Below, piece after piece: positions 35,369 to 45,357 of a DNA stretch of 64,000 nt. Made by a program: the position numbers and the translations under genes. This DNA is from Acinetobacter junii CIP 64.5 (GTDB taxonomy: Bacteria; Pseudomonadota; Gammaproteobacteria; Pseudomonadales; Moraxellaceae). Each line of letters starts with the position of its first letter. The stretch's first letter is position 1. A model generated the notes under the pieces. It was not told the DNA's origin. It saw only the letters and a program-made list of their open reading frames with translations, and searched no databases. The stretch lies in contig NZ_KB849655.1 in NCBI RefSeq assembly GCF_000368765.1, positions 187,484 through 251,483 on the forward strand. Reading direction: 5' to 3'.

Positions 35369-36736
35369 TTAAGCATTACTTGATTCGGTCAAGCTAGTTT
35401 TTACTTCTTCTACTTGTTGTTGCTCATCATCAAATTTATGACGTTTCAAACTCAATATCGCGCAAATTGCTAACATTGCAGGGATAGAAATCATCACAAA
35501 ATTCATGGTATGCGGTAAGTTTAAGGTTAATAACAAGCCTGTTAAAATCGGACCGACAATCGCACCAATTCGACCTACACCAGAAGCACAACCAATTCCA
35601 GTCGAGCGAACACTTAATGGATAGTATTGCGCAACATAGCTATAAAGAAGGATTGAAGTACCTATAGTCGCTGCGCCAGCAACAGTTACTAAACCATATA
35701 AAACATAAGCTGGAGAGTTAAATCCTAAGCCGATCAGTGCCACTACACCTGCCATCAGCATTCCCATGATCACAGGTTTCAAATGGAATTTGTCTGAGAG
35801 AATGCCACCACCAATTGAACCAATCATTGCACCAACATTCAAAGCAAACAAGAATAAGATACTCTTGCCGAGTGAATAACCTGCTGCAAGCATAAGTTTT
35901 GGTAACCAACTGCTTAGTGCGTAAACCATTAATAAGCACATAAAGAACAATACCCAAAACATAAGCGTATTGAATGCACGTCCTTGTTGAAATAAGCCTT
36001 TTACAGAACTACCTGTTGGAACATTATCTTCATTCAACACTAAACGCGTATTAATACCGATGCTTTGTTCAGGTGAGATTTTTTGAATGATGCTATGTGC
36101 TTGATCAGTTTTGCCAGTTTTAACCAAAAAGGTTAAAGATTCAGGTAGGAATTTCCAGATAACAGGTAATAAAATTAAAGGAATACCAGCAATCAAGAAC
36201 ATGATCTGCCAACCTTGACTCTCAACTAAATAACTTCCGATAAGCGCAGATAGAATTCCACCGATCGCATAACCACTAAACATCGTGCCAACTAAGGTAC
36301 TGCGAATACGTTTAGGTGCGTACTCTGATGTGAGTGCGACGAGATTTGGCATAACCCCACCTATCCCTAAACCTGCTAAAAACCGTAAAATACCAAATTC
36401 AAAAGGATTTGATGCAAACGCACCTAAAAAAGTAAAACCGCTAAAGAAGGTCACACAGATTAAAATTACATTTTTACGTCCGATTTTATCTGCCAAAGCA
36501 CCGAATAACATGGCTCCAAACATCATTCCGCACAAAGCCGTACTGGCGAGCATGCCTGCTTGTACAGAAGTGAGAGACCACTCCTGCATAAGTAAAGGTA
36601 GAACAACGCCATAAATGACGAGATCGTAACCATCAAAAATAATAATCAATAAGCACCAAAGTAAAATACTCCAGTGAAAAGGTGTAAATTTTGCTTGATC
36701 AATTACTGCATTTACATTAACCGTAGATGTTGTCAT
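35369..36736 (-). CDS. MFS aromatic acid:H+ symporter (AAHS family)
   Basis: 455 residues and 12 membrane segments. Start ATG at 36736 is preceded by GAGGAGA; the longer TTG-initiated frame begins inside that ribosome-binding site. The first helix carries IIIFDGYDLVIYG, the DGYD signature of PcaK/BenK/MucK-type carriers, and the 2-3 loop has GALADKIGRKNVI. Substrates of this family are benzoates, hydroxybenzoates and muconate. No aromatic-degradation gene lies beside it; the DcaP porin is upstream on the same strand (80 bp) and may feed it. Confidence 0.9.
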   Translation of the reverse strand: MTTSTVNVNAVIDQAKFTPFHWSILLWCLLIIIFDGYDLVIYGVVLPLLMQEWSLTSVQAGMLASTALCGMMFGAMLFGALADKIGRKNVILICVTFFSGFTFLGAFASNPFEFGILRFLAGLGIGGVMPNLVALTSEYAPKRIRSTLVGTMFSGYAIGGILSALIGSYLVESQGWQIMFLIAGIPLILLPVIWKFLPESLTFLVKTGKTDQAHSIIQKISPEQSIGINTRLVLNEDNVPTGSSVKGLFQQGRAFNTLMFWVLFFMCLLMVYALSSWLPKLMLAAGYSLGKSILFLFALNVGAMIGSIGGGILSDKFHLKPVIMGMLMAGVVALIGLGFNSPAYVLYGLVTVAGAATIGTSILLYSYVAQYYPLSVRSTGIGCASGVGRIGAIVGPILTGLLLTLNLPHTMNFVMISIPAMLAICAILSLKRHKFDDEQQQVEEVKTSLTESSNA

Positions 36737-36831
36737 TCTGCATCTCCTCAATGAGATAAATTCCTAATCATTATTTAAAACGACATAATGCACCTTAAAG
36801 AAAAATATTATTATTCAAGGCTTTATTAGTA

Positions 36832-38118
36832 TTAAAAGTCATAACTCGCCATCATGTTGATGCGGTTATCCGTCCCTGTGCGACCATCGAAGGTTTCACG
36901 TTCACCGTAGACATATTCCATCCCTAAGGTAATTGGCTTGTAAGGGTTGTACATGCCATTGATCCAGCCTTGCCATAGTTCTTTATTTTGAGCTGTGTTG
37001 TCTTTATTGATTCGTGCAAATGCATTGTTGTCTTTGGCTTTCATATAGCCATAACCCAATGTTGAACGAAATTGAGTGTTAAATTGATGGGTAATCCCTG
37101 TTGAAATCGAATCAAACTCATTGCTTTGAATATGCTTTTGATCATCAATTGCATAACTGCTATTGGTCCACATCAGGAAGCGTCCGTCGCCTTTGATATG
37201 GTTATAGTCTGCTTTGAGAAAAGTTTTTGGTGTTAAATGATATTTTCCACCGATGCCGACACCCCAAGCCCATTCTTCATCTTGACTAGTTTTCTTTTCA
37301 GCGACAAAACTACGTCCTGAAAGCATAGAGCCATTGGCAAACTTATGATTTACACGTCCAACAAAGGCAGGTAAACGCATTTCATTATCAGGATCAGAGC
37401 TTGCTGTATATTTAGGATCTTCTACTGCTAAAGCAAAGCTGGTATTTGCCGTAATATTGTCACTATAACGAACCAATGGTGAGCGTTGTAATGCTCCGCC
37501 TACATAGGTCGCAGCATCAATCGTTTCTGGATAATATTCAGGTGCGATAAATGTAGACCATGTCTGACCTAATAACCATTTATCAAAGGTTAAATAGGCA
37601 TGACGGATACGGAATTGATCGCGTGATGCGCTACCAAAGAAGTCCATTTCTAATTTTCCACCGACATCGCCCATAGCAGTCGGTGTTTTAAAATTTAGAC
37701 CTATCCGAGAAACACTTGCAGTGCTATGCAAACGATCTTTTTGTTGCGCTTCTTCAGCTGTCCCTTCTAATGGTACACCGCTAATGTTGTTGTACATCGT
37801 AGATGCGCCTTTGGCTTGATAAGATGCATCCGCACGCAAATAACCATATAAATTAACCTCTGCACCAGATTTGGTGAGTGATAATTTCGGCGTTGTTGTT
37901 TGAACAGGTTCAGATGTCTGTGCAACCATGACCTGAGTAGTGGGCTGAGCAGGCGGAGTTTGCTGGACATAATTTTGCAGCATTGCACGCAACTCTTTTA
38001 CTTCTTGACGAAGTTGTTCTATTTCTGCATTTTCTGAGCCTGCATAACTTCCAGACATGGCAGTGAGTACAGATAGTGCTAAAACACTTTGTTGAACCGT
38101 TAAGATGAATCTTTTCAT
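36832..38118 (-). CDS. dcaP: DcaP-type outer-membrane porin
   Basis: 428 residues from the ATG at 38118, chosen because it begins a signal peptide (MKRFILTVQQSVLALSVLTA) and has AAGGAAA upstream. The mature N-terminus has a short coiled coil (ENAEIEQLRQEVKELRAMLQ) before the barrel, which is the hallmark of DcaP, a trimeric porin of Acinetobacter for di- and tricarboxylic acids and sulbactam-like anions. The barrel ends NMMASYDF. It is encoded just upstream of the AAHS transporter and is likely its outer-membrane counterpart. Confidence 0.88.
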   Translation of the reverse strand: MKRFILTVQQSVLALSVLTAMSGSYAGSENAEIEQLRQEVKELRAMLQNYVQQTPPAQPTTQVMVAQTSEPVQTTTPKLSLTKSGAEVNLYGYLRADASYQAKGASTMYNNISGVPLEGTAEEAQQKDRLHSTASVSRIGLNFKTPTAMGDVGGKLEMDFFGSASRDQFRIRHAYLTFDKWLLGQTWSTFIAPEYYPETIDAATYVGGALQRSPLVRYSDNITANTSFALAVEDPKYTASSDPDNEMRLPAFVGRVNHKFANGSMLSGRSFVAEKKTSQDEEWAWGVGIGGKYHLTPKTFLKADYNHIKGDGRFLMWTNSSYAIDDQKHIQSNEFDSISTGITHQFNTQFRSTLGYGYMKAKDNNAFARINKDNTAQNKELWQGWINGMYNPYKPITLGMEYVYGERETFDGRTGTDNRINMMASYDF

Positions 38119-38401
38119 TAAAATCAATTTCCTTGTTTCATGAACTTTACTTTTCAAGTTCATTTTTTGTTTGCGTTGTATCCTTTGCAGTACTTGATGA
38201 CTGCATCGCATTTCTTGTTTTAAAACCTAATGTTCTGATTTTATTTGGTTTTACCTCCTTTCATTGTTTTGTTTAACGCTTTATTTAGACAAAAAGAACC
38301 TCACAATAACTATAAAAGTCACTGTTAATTGAACATTTGGTAAAAATAAAAGCTAAATTATTCTTCTAATCATTTATTCCATTATGAATGAGTCCCTTGG
38401 G

Positions 38402-39103
38402 TTATGAGGCTTGAGCAAACTCGGCAATTTCTGCCTTTTTCGCAATCAAACCCTGATAAATTAAGATTTGACTATATGAGTGCACGTCTTCAAAACCAAT
38501 GCCTTGAAGTCGTTGCTGATATTCACTGAATGAAATAGTGAAAAAGTCATTTTCCATGCGATCTAACATTTTTTGGCATTGCAATTCAGTTAAACCTTGA
38601 GCCATACATAAATAACGTAAAGCTTGTAGATGCTGAGGATTGCTGCAAGGCATCAAATCATAGGTCAATAGCAGTCCACTATTTTTCAAACAACGATGAA
38701 TACTGCTGTAGAAGTCAGTTTTTTGTTCATCTGCTATAAAGTGCGCGACTAAAATAGAAAGTGCAGCATCAAAACCAGCACCTTCAGTTAAAGCAAAGTG
38801 ATCACCATGTACAAATTGTACCTGTGCAGACTTCCCCATTTGTTTGACACGTATTTCTGCTTTTTCAAGCATAGCTAAGGAAGGATCAAGGGCAGTAAAT
38901 TTCCAATTAGGATGTCTATTTAGCAGATATTCCAACTCATAACCTGTTCCACATCCAACAATAAGTATGTGTGCAATTGGTTGAAGTACAGACTGTAAAA
39001 TGGCATCCACTTGTTGATGAATGATTTCATATCCAGGAATTAACTTACGGATATGCTGATCATATTCTTCAACGATCTTTGGACTATTAAAATCTTTTGC
39101 CAT
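38402..39103 (-). CDS. Class I SAM-dependent methyltransferase
   Basis: 233 residues. Motif I is ILIVGCGTGYELEYLL near residue 45, followed by FTALDPSLAMLEKAE and VQFVHGDHF. It is most like the small-molecule methyltransferase_12/25 type; the substrate is unknown. It lies 65 bp after the acyl-CoA synthetase gene and is probably the last gene of the tetR-synthetase-methyltransferase run. Confidence 0.85.
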   Translation of the reverse strand: MAKDFNSPKIVEEYDQHIRKLIPGYEIIHQQVDAILQSVLQPIAHILIVGCGTGYELEYLLNRHPNWKFTALDPSLAMLEKAEIRVKQMGKSAQVQFVHGDHFALTEGAGFDAALSILVAHFIADEQKTDFYSSIHRCLKNSGLLLTYDLMPCSNPQHLQALRYLCMAQGLTELQCQKMLDRMENDFFTISFSEYQQRLQGIGFEDVHSYSQILIYQGLIAKKAEIAEFAQAS

Positions 39104-39168
39104 TCACTGTGATCCTTTTCCTTATGACTTTAAAATGCTGTTTTTTTCTATGCGATGTAAGACATCAT

Positions 39169-40863
39169 TTAGTCGAATACGTTTCCAGTTAAATTCAGTT
39201 CAGCACGCATAATTTCCTGTAACTTAAACTTCTGCGCTTTGCCTGATGCAGTCATAGGAAATTCATTAAAGAATTTTACGTAACGAGGCACTTTATTATG
39301 TGAAATGTGTTCCTTACAGAAACTACGGATGTTGTCTTCATTGGTCTGATGATGTTCATGCAAAATAATACAAGCACATAGTTCTTCACCGTAACGCGTA
39401 TCAGGTAGACCAATCACTTGCACATCACAGATCGCAGGATGGGTATATAAGAAGTCTTCGATTTCTTTAGGAAAGAGATTTTCTCCACCACGAATGACGA
39501 CATCTTTGATGCGACCTTTGATTTTGACAAAGCCTTCAGCATCCATCTCCGCAATGTCACCTGTATGCATCCAACCTGCGGCATCAATTACTTCACGGGT
39601 TTTTTCTTCTTCACCCCAATAGCCTGCCATTACCGAGTAACCTCTGACGCATAGCTCGCCTAAGGTTCCTTGTGGTACGAGTTGCCCTTCAGGATCGACA
39701 ATTTTGATTTCGACATGTGGATGAACATGTCCAACCGTACTGACGCGTTTATCAATGGTGTCACTCACTGAGCTTTGTACGCTGACAGGTGAAGTCTCAG
39801 TCATGCCATAACAAATCGTGATTTCTGACATATGCATACGATCAATCACACGCTGCATAATTTCACGTGGGCATGGGCTTCCCGCCATGATCCCTGTACG
39901 TAAACTAGATAAGTCAAATTCATTAAATTGTTCATGCTCTAAAGTGGCGATGAACATGGTTGGTACGCCGTATGCTGCCGTACAACGTTCGTTGTGAATT
40001 GTCTTTAGTGTTTCTAATGGATTAAATACAGCTGATGGATACACCATAGTAGAACCATGTGTGATACAAGCTAGATTTCCCATGACCATACCGAAACAGT
40101 GGAATAAAGGCACAGAGATGCATACTTTATCTTGTGGCGTTAAACGAATACCCTCTCCTACAAAATAACCATTATTCAGAATGTTATGATGGGTGAGCAT
40201 TGTGCCTTTCGGATTACCAGTCGTTCCTGACGTAAATTGAATATTAATGGTTTCATCAAATTGCAATTGCTGCGTAGCCAATTGTAATTGATCGAGTTGT
40301 TCTTGAGTTGGAGGAACGACTAGATCACTGAAACGATGAATACCTGTATGCTGTTTTTCATCAATTTTGATCACAAACTTTAAGAAAGGCAGACGTTCTG
40401 AATGAATAATTTTGTCTGTACAGAAAACAATTTCTGGTGCAATTCGTGTCAAAAGCTCTTGATAATCAGTCGTTTTGAATTGTGAGGCGATGATCAATCC
40501 TTTGCAGGAAACTTTATTCAATACATACTCTAACTCATGGCTTTTGTAGGCAGGATTTAAGTTCACTAGGATAATCCCTGCTTTAAAAGCAGCAAATTGA
40601 GTGATCGTCCATTCCACGCAGTTTGGTGACCAGATGCCTAGTCGATCGCCTTTCTTTAAACCGAGTTTGAGCAAACTACAGGCAAAAGTATTCACTTCAT
40701 CTTGTAGTTGTTTATAGGTCAACCGTCTGTTCTGATGTGAACTTACAATCGCTTCTTGATCAGCATATTGCTGACAAGCTTGATCAAATTTTTCTCCAAT
40801 CGTCATCCCCAATAAGGGTTGTGCACTTGGTCCAGAGGCATAGCTTAACCGTTGTTGTTGCAT
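39169..40863 (-). CDS. Acyl-CoA synthetase (AMP-binding)
   Basis: 564 residues. AMP-binding motif FTSGTTGNPKGTMLTH, then YGMTETSP, GWMHTGDIAEMD and the C-terminal GKAQKFKLQEIM with its adenylation Lys. The group is the medium/long-chain fatty-acyl-CoA synthases encoded with liu or atu gene sets. It is divergent from the liu operon, behind the TetR gene, so it may activate the branched-chain or isoprenoid acid degraded through isovaleryl-CoA. AGGAG precedes the ATG. Confidence 0.9.
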   Translation of the reverse strand: MQQQRLSYASGPSAQPLLGMTIGEKFDQACQQYADQEAIVSSHQNRRLTYKQLQDEVNTFACSLLKLGLKKGDRLGIWSPNCVEWTITQFAAFKAGIILVNLNPAYKSHELEYVLNKVSCKGLIIASQFKTTDYQELLTRIAPEIVFCTDKIIHSERLPFLKFVIKIDEKQHTGIHRFSDLVVPPTQEQLDQLQLATQQLQFDETINIQFTSGTTGNPKGTMLTHHNILNNGYFVGEGIRLTPQDKVCISVPLFHCFGMVMGNLACITHGSTMVYPSAVFNPLETLKTIHNERCTAAYGVPTMFIATLEHEQFNEFDLSSLRTGIMAGSPCPREIMQRVIDRMHMSEITICYGMTETSPVSVQSSVSDTIDKRVSTVGHVHPHVEIKIVDPEGQLVPQGTLGELCVRGYSVMAGYWGEEEKTREVIDAAGWMHTGDIAEMDAEGFVKIKGRIKDVVIRGGENLFPKEIEDFLYTHPAICDVQVIGLPDTRYGEELCACIILHEHHQTNEDNIRSFCKEHISHNKVPRYVKFFNEFPMTASGKAQKFKLQEIMRAELNLTGNVFD

Positions 40864-40971
40864 TGAATCATTCTCCTTGATTCTTTCTAATTCTGTTCTG
40901 ATTTCATCTCATTGTTATTACTGCAACTATTCTTCAAACTGCCTTGTTTTGATTTTTATTGTTGTTTATGC

Positions 40972-41589
40972 CTATTTTTTCCTCACGGCATCCACACAAA
41001 AATCAGCAATCTGCTTTGAAAAATAGTCTTTGTGTTGCTGATCAAACTTTGTATTTTGAGCTGGGTCTAGAGGTTCTACGACTACAAAAGTCATCGCGCC
41101 AACCACACAAAGTGCAGTGGTATTTAAATTCTCTAACATAAACTCGCCACTTGCATTTCCATCTGCGAGTATTTTAATAATACTTTGTTTAATCAACTGC
41201 TTAACACGAAAACGCTCATGCTCTACCAATGAATCAACAGGTTCAAACATGAGTGAATATGCAAGCTGAGGGCTGTTTAGTGCCCTTTTTACAAAGGTTG
41301 TTACCGCTTTATGTAACTTCTGTTCCGCCGTTAGATCACTTTCCGTAATCGCATCAATCACTAAAAGTTCGGTATTGATCGCTTCTGACAGAACTTCAAT
41401 AAGTACCTGACTTTTATTGTCAAAGTAGCGATAAACCAACCCACTTGAAACACCTGCTTGCTCAGCAATTGTTTGTATCTGTGCGTCTTTAAACCCTCCT
41501 TCTGAAATTAATTTTCTGGCTGAACTCAAAATCGACTTACGATTTTGTTCCATCCGTTCTTGCATTAAAGATGATCGTTTATAACTCAT
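40972..41589 (-). CDS. TetR-family regulator of the liu region
   Basis: 205 residues. N-terminal HTH (ILSSARKLISEGGFKDAQIQTIAEQAGVSSGLVYRYFDNKSQ), then a ligand-binding domain. It is divergent from liuA with a 145-bp gap that contains a 9-bp inverted repeat, so it probably represses both directions and responds to an acyl-CoA. Pseudomonas uses a MerR-type LiuR for the same task, so the regulator type differs here. Confidence 0.88.
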   Translation of the reverse strand: MSYKRSSLMQERMEQNRKSILSSARKLISEGGFKDAQIQTIAEQAGVSSGLVYRYFDNKSQVLIEVLSEAINTELLVIDAITESDLTAEQKLHKAVTTFVKRALNSPQLAYSLMFEPVDSLVEHERFRVKQLIKQSIIKILADGNASGEFMLENLNTTALCVVGAMTFVVVEPLDPAQNTKFDQQHKDYFSKQIADFCVDAVRKK

Positions 41590-41610
41590 GAAATTTATTC
41601 TCTAACAAAT

Positions 41611-41651
41611 AAAGTGAATTGTAAATCATTTTATGAATCTATATTCACTTT
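41611..41651. promoter_or_regulatory. Inverted repeat, candidate TetR operator
   Basis: AAAGTGAAT at 41611-41619 and ATTCACTTT at 41643-41651, perfect 9-bp arms with a 23-bp spacer, between the TetR gene and liuA. Confidence 0.5.
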
Positions 41652-41734
41652 TTCAAAAATTCATTGTATGGTACTTCCTAAGCACAAACAAGAATGCTTA
41701 TGGAACAACAAATATAACCAATAGGATGAACACA

Positions 41735-42907
41735 ATGAACCTACGTAGCTTGAATTTTGGTCTGGATGAAACATTGATTGCCCTTCAAGATTCAGTTGCC
41801 GCATTTTGTGCAAAAGAAATTGCACCAATTGCTCAGCAAGTAGATCAAGACAATAAATTCCCGAGCCATCTATGGAAAAAGTTCGGTGATATGGGCTTAT
41901 TAGGCCTAACGGTTTCTGAAGAATACGGCGGCACCAACCTTGGTTATCTTGCTCATATTATTGTTATGCAAGAAATTTCTCGTGCTTCTGCAGCAATTGC
42001 ACTTTCATACGGCGCACACTCAAACCTATGTATTAACCAAATTAATCGCAACGGTAATGAGCAACAAAAGCAGAAATATCTGCCTAAATTAATTTCTGGA
42101 GAATATGTCGGTGCCCTAGCGATGTCTGAACCGAATGCGGGTTCTGATGTAGTCAGTATGAAATTACGTGCTGAACAAAAAGGTGATCATTTCGTTTTGA
42201 ATGGTTCCAAGATGTGGATTACCAATGGCGGTGATGCTGATGTCCTAGTGGTATACGCAAAAACTGATCCACATGCAGGCGCAAAAGGCATGACCGCTTT
42301 TTTAATTGAAAAGGACATGAAAGGTTTTAGTCATGGTCATCACTTAGACAAACTTGGTATGCGTGGCTCAAATACCTATCCATTGTTTTTTGACAATGTA
42401 GAAGTACCTGTTGAAAACGTGTTGGGTGGTGTCGGTAACGGCGCTAAAGTCCTGATGAGTGGCTTGGACTATGAGCGTGCAGTTCTTAGCGCAGGTCCAC
42501 TTGGCATTATGGATGCCTGCATGGATGTCGTGATTCCGTATTTACATCAACGTGAACAATTTGGACAAGCTTTAGGTGAATTCCAATTAATGCAAGGCAA
42601 ACTTGCTGATATGTATTCAACTTGGCTGGCTTGTAAAGCGCTTGTATATGCCGTTGGTACAGCGTGTGATAAAGGAGATCATGACCGTAGCTTACGTAAA
42701 GATGCAGCCAGTGCCATTTTATATGCAGCAGAAAAAGCGACATGGATGGCGGGTGAAGCGATTCAAACTTTAGGTGGCAATGGCTATATCAATGAATTCC
42801 CTACGGGGCGTTTATGGCGTGATGCAAAACTTTATGAAATTGGTGCAGGCACATCTGAAATTCGTCGTATGTTGATCGGACGTGAATTGTTTAATGAAAC
42901 CAAATAA
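41735..42907 (+). CDS. liuA: Isovaleryl-CoA dehydrogenase
   Basis: 390 residues from the ATG at 41735, which has AGGA 8 bp upstream; 34 codons of open frame before it are not family-like. It is an acyl-CoA dehydrogenase: [25 protein letters not shown], and [12 protein letters not shown], where the Glu sits at the position used as catalytic base in isovaleryl-CoA dehydrogenases. It oxidises isovaleryl-CoA to 3-methylcrotonyl-CoA in leucine breakdown. First gene of liuABCDE. Confidence 0.92.
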   Translation: MNLRSLNFGLDETLIALQDSVAAFCAKEIAPIAQQVDQDNKFPSHLWKKFGDMGLLGLTVSEEYGGTNLGYLAHIIVMQEISRASAAIALSYGAHSNLCINQINRNGNEQQKQKYLPKLISGEYVGALAMSEPNAGSDVVSMKLRAEQKGDHFVLNGSKMWITNGGDADVLVVYAKTDPHAGAKGMTAFLIEKDMKGFSHGHHLDKLGMRGSNTYPLFFDNVEVPVENVLGGVGNGAKVLMSGLDYERAVLSAGPLGIMDACMDVVIPYLHQREQFGQALGEFQLMQGKLADMYSTWLACKALVYAVGTACDKGDHDRSLRKDAASAILYAAEKATWMAGEAIQTLGGNGYINEFPTGRLWRDAKLYEIGAGTSEIRRMLIGRELFNETK

Positions 42908-42931
42908 TAACGATAAATCAGGATGCATCAT

Positions 42932-44533
42932 ATGAATCAATTACAAAGCAAAATTAATGTGCGAAGTGAAGACTTCAAAACAAACCAACAAGCTATGCAG
43001 ACGTTGGTTAATGATTTAACACAAGTTGCCCAAAATATTGCATTAGGCGGCGGAGAAAACGCACGTCAAAAGCATTTAGCACGTGGAAAATTGCTTCCAC
43101 GTGAACGTATAGATCAATTGATTGACGTTGGCACAGCTTTTTTAGAAATCGGACAACTTGCTGCGTATAAGGTTTATGAGGATGATATTCCTGCTGCGGG
43201 TGTGATTGCGGGTATTGGACAGGTTAATGGTGTGACATGCATGATCGTTGCCAATGATGCAACGGTTAAAGGTGGTACCTATTATCCACTTACGGTTAAA
43301 AAGCATTTACGTGCTCAAGAAATTGCAGAACAAAATCACTTACCTTGTATTTATCTTGTAGATTCAGGTGGTGCGTATTTACCTATGCAGGATCAGGTAT
43401 TCCCTGATCGTGATCACTTCGGACGTATCTTCTACAATCAAGCACGTATGTCGAGCCAAGGTATAGCCCAAATTGCGGTCGTGATGGGTAGCTGTACCGC
43501 TGGTGGTGCTTATGTTCCTGCGATGTCAGATGAAACCATCATCGTGCGTAATCAAGGGACTATTTTCTTAGGTGGTCCTCCTTTGGTTAAAGCTGCAACA
43601 GGTGAAGTTGTAAGTAGCGAAGATTTGGGTGGTGGTGATGTACATACGCGTCTTTCAGGTGTTGCCGATCACCTCGCTGAAAATGATGAACATGCGATTG
43701 CGATTGCACGTAATATCGTTGCCAATTTGAATAAAAAACCAAATGAACTCAATAAACAGATTGATGAACCATTGTTTGATGCGAAAGAGTTGTATGGTGT
43801 AGTCCCAACCGATGCGCGCAAGCCATTTGATGTACGAGAAGTGATTGCACGTATCGTCGATGGTTCTCGTTTTGATGAATTTAAAGCTCGTTTTGGTTCA
43901 ACCTTGATCACAGGGTTTGCATCACTTTATGGGATGCCAGTCGGAATTATTGCCAATAATGGCATTCTATTTTCTGAGTCAGCTCAAAAAGGCGCACACT
44001 TTATTGAGCTATGTACCCAACGCAATATTCCGTTGTTATTTATTCAAAATATCACGGGCTTTATGGTCGGTCGCCAATACGAAAATGAAGGCATTGCCAA
44101 GCACGGTGCTAAACTGGTGATGGCGGTTGCAACTGCAAATGTACCAAAACTTACACTCATCATTGGCGGTTCTTTTGGTGCAGGTAACTACGGTATGTGT
44201 GGACGTGCTTATTCTCCACGTTTCTTATGGACTTGGCCAAACTCGCGTATTTCAGTCATGGGTGGTGAGCAAGCAGCCAGCGTACTTTCGACTTTGAAGC
44301 ATGATCAGATCGAGCAAAAAGGCGTAGAATGGTCAGCACAAGAAGAAGATGAATTTAAACAACCGATTCGTGATCAGTATGAACGTCAAGGTCATCCTTA
44401 CTATGCTTCTGCCCGTTTGTGGGATGACGGTGTGATTGATCCAGCGCAAACGCGTCAAGTATTAGGATTGAGTCTTGCTGCAGCTTTAAATGCACCGATT
44501 CAACCAACTAAATTTGGCGTGTTCCGCATGTAA
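42932..44533 (+). CDS. liuB: 3-methylcrotonyl-CoA carboxylase, beta (carboxyltransferase) subunit
   Basis: 533 residues; the ATG at 42932 is preferred because an ATG 9 bp earlier overlaps the AGGA ribosome-binding site. Carboxyltransferase motifs include [37 protein letters not shown] and [16 protein letters not shown]. It transfers CO2 from carboxybiotin on LiuD to 3-methylcrotonyl-CoA. Encoded 24 bp after liuA and 9 bp before liuC. Confidence 0.93.
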   Translation: MNQLQSKINVRSEDFKTNQQAMQTLVNDLTQVAQNIALGGGENARQKHLARGKLLPRERIDQLIDVGTAFLEIGQLAAYKVYEDDIPAAGVIAGIGQVNGVTCMIVANDATVKGGTYYPLTVKKHLRAQEIAEQNHLPCIYLVDSGGAYLPMQDQVFPDRDHFGRIFYNQARMSSQGIAQIAVVMGSCTAGGAYVPAMSDETIIVRNQGTIFLGGPPLVKAATGEVVSSEDLGGGDVHTRLSGVADHLAENDEHAIAIARNIVANLNKKPNELNKQIDEPLFDAKELYGVVPTDARKPFDVREVIARIVDGSRFDEFKARFGSTLITGFASLYGMPVGIIANNGILFSESAQKGAHFIELCTQRNIPLLFIQNITGFMVGRQYENEGIAKHGAKLVMAVATANVPKLTLIIGGSFGAGNYGMCGRAYSPRFLWTWPNSRISVMGGEQAASVLSTLKHDQIEQKGVEWSAQEEDEFKQPIRDQYERQGHPYYASARLWDDGVIDPAQTRQVLGLSLAAALNAPIQPTKFGVFRM

Positions 44534-44542
44534 GAGGTGTTT

Positions 44543-45346
44543 ATGAGCTATCAATTTTTACAACTGGAACAGCATGATCAGGTGGCATATGTGTGGCTGA
44601 ATCGCCCTGAGCTACACAATGCCTTCAATACAACGGTGATTGAAGAATTGCATACTTGCTTTAAGCAAATTGCTATCCGTGACGATATTCGAGTTGTAGT
44701 TTTAGCAGGTCGTGGTAAAAGCTTTTCAGCAGGTGCAGATCTGAATTGGATGAAACAAGCGGGGCAAGCTTCTGCAGAAGAAAATGAAGCCGATGCTTTA
44801 AAACTCGCACAGATGCTTGAAGCACTCGCAACCTTAAAACAGCCGACGATTGCACGTGTTCATGGCATTGCTTTTGGTGGTGGTATGGGTTTGGCATCTG
44901 CATGTGATATTTGCATTGCCAGTACCGATGCAAAGTTTGCAACCTCTGAAGTTCGACTAGGTCTTGCCCCTTCTACGATTAGTCCATATGTGATTCGTGC
45001 GATTGGCGCTAGACAAGCTTCACGCTATTTTTTAACTGCTGAATGTATCTCAGCGCACGAAGCAAAACAAATCGGCTTGGCACATGAAATTGCGGATGCA
45101 GAAGATTTAGATAAAAAAGTTCAAGAGATTATTGATGCTTTACTGCTGGGTGGACCACATGCCCAAGCAGCATCTAAGCAACTGATTCAAATGGTTAGCA
45201 ATCAAAGTATGAACGATGAGTTACTTCGACAAACTGCTCAACACATAGCACAAGTCCGTCAAGGCAGTGAGGCAAAAGAAGGTTTAACCGCTTTCTTAAA
45301 TAAGCAAGCCCCTGCGTGGACTTCAAATTCTAATAACAACAATTAA
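44543..45346 (+). CDS. liuC: Methylglutaconyl-CoA hydratase
   Basis: 267 residues, crotonase fold. GRGKSFSAGADLNWMKQ forms the oxyanion-hole region, and GIAFGGGMGLASACDICIA and EVRLGLAPSTISPYV follow. By position between liuB and liuD it is the methylglutaconyl-CoA hydratase of leucine catabolism. The ATG at 44543 has GAGG 5 bp upstream; a GTG two codons earlier is less likely. Confidence 0.9.
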   Translation: MSYQFLQLEQHDQVAYVWLNRPELHNAFNTTVIEELHTCFKQIAIRDDIRVVVLAGRGKSFSAGADLNWMKQAGQASAEENEADALKLAQMLEALATLKQPTIARVHGIAFGGGMGLASACDICIASTDAKFATSEVRLGLAPSTISPYVIRAIGARQASRYFLTAECISAHEAKQIGLAHEIADAEDLDKKVQEIIDALLLGGPHAQAASKQLIQMVSNQSMNDELLRQTAQHIAQVRQGSEAKEGLTAFLNKQAPAWTSNSNNNN

Positions 45347-45357
45347 GGATGATTAAG

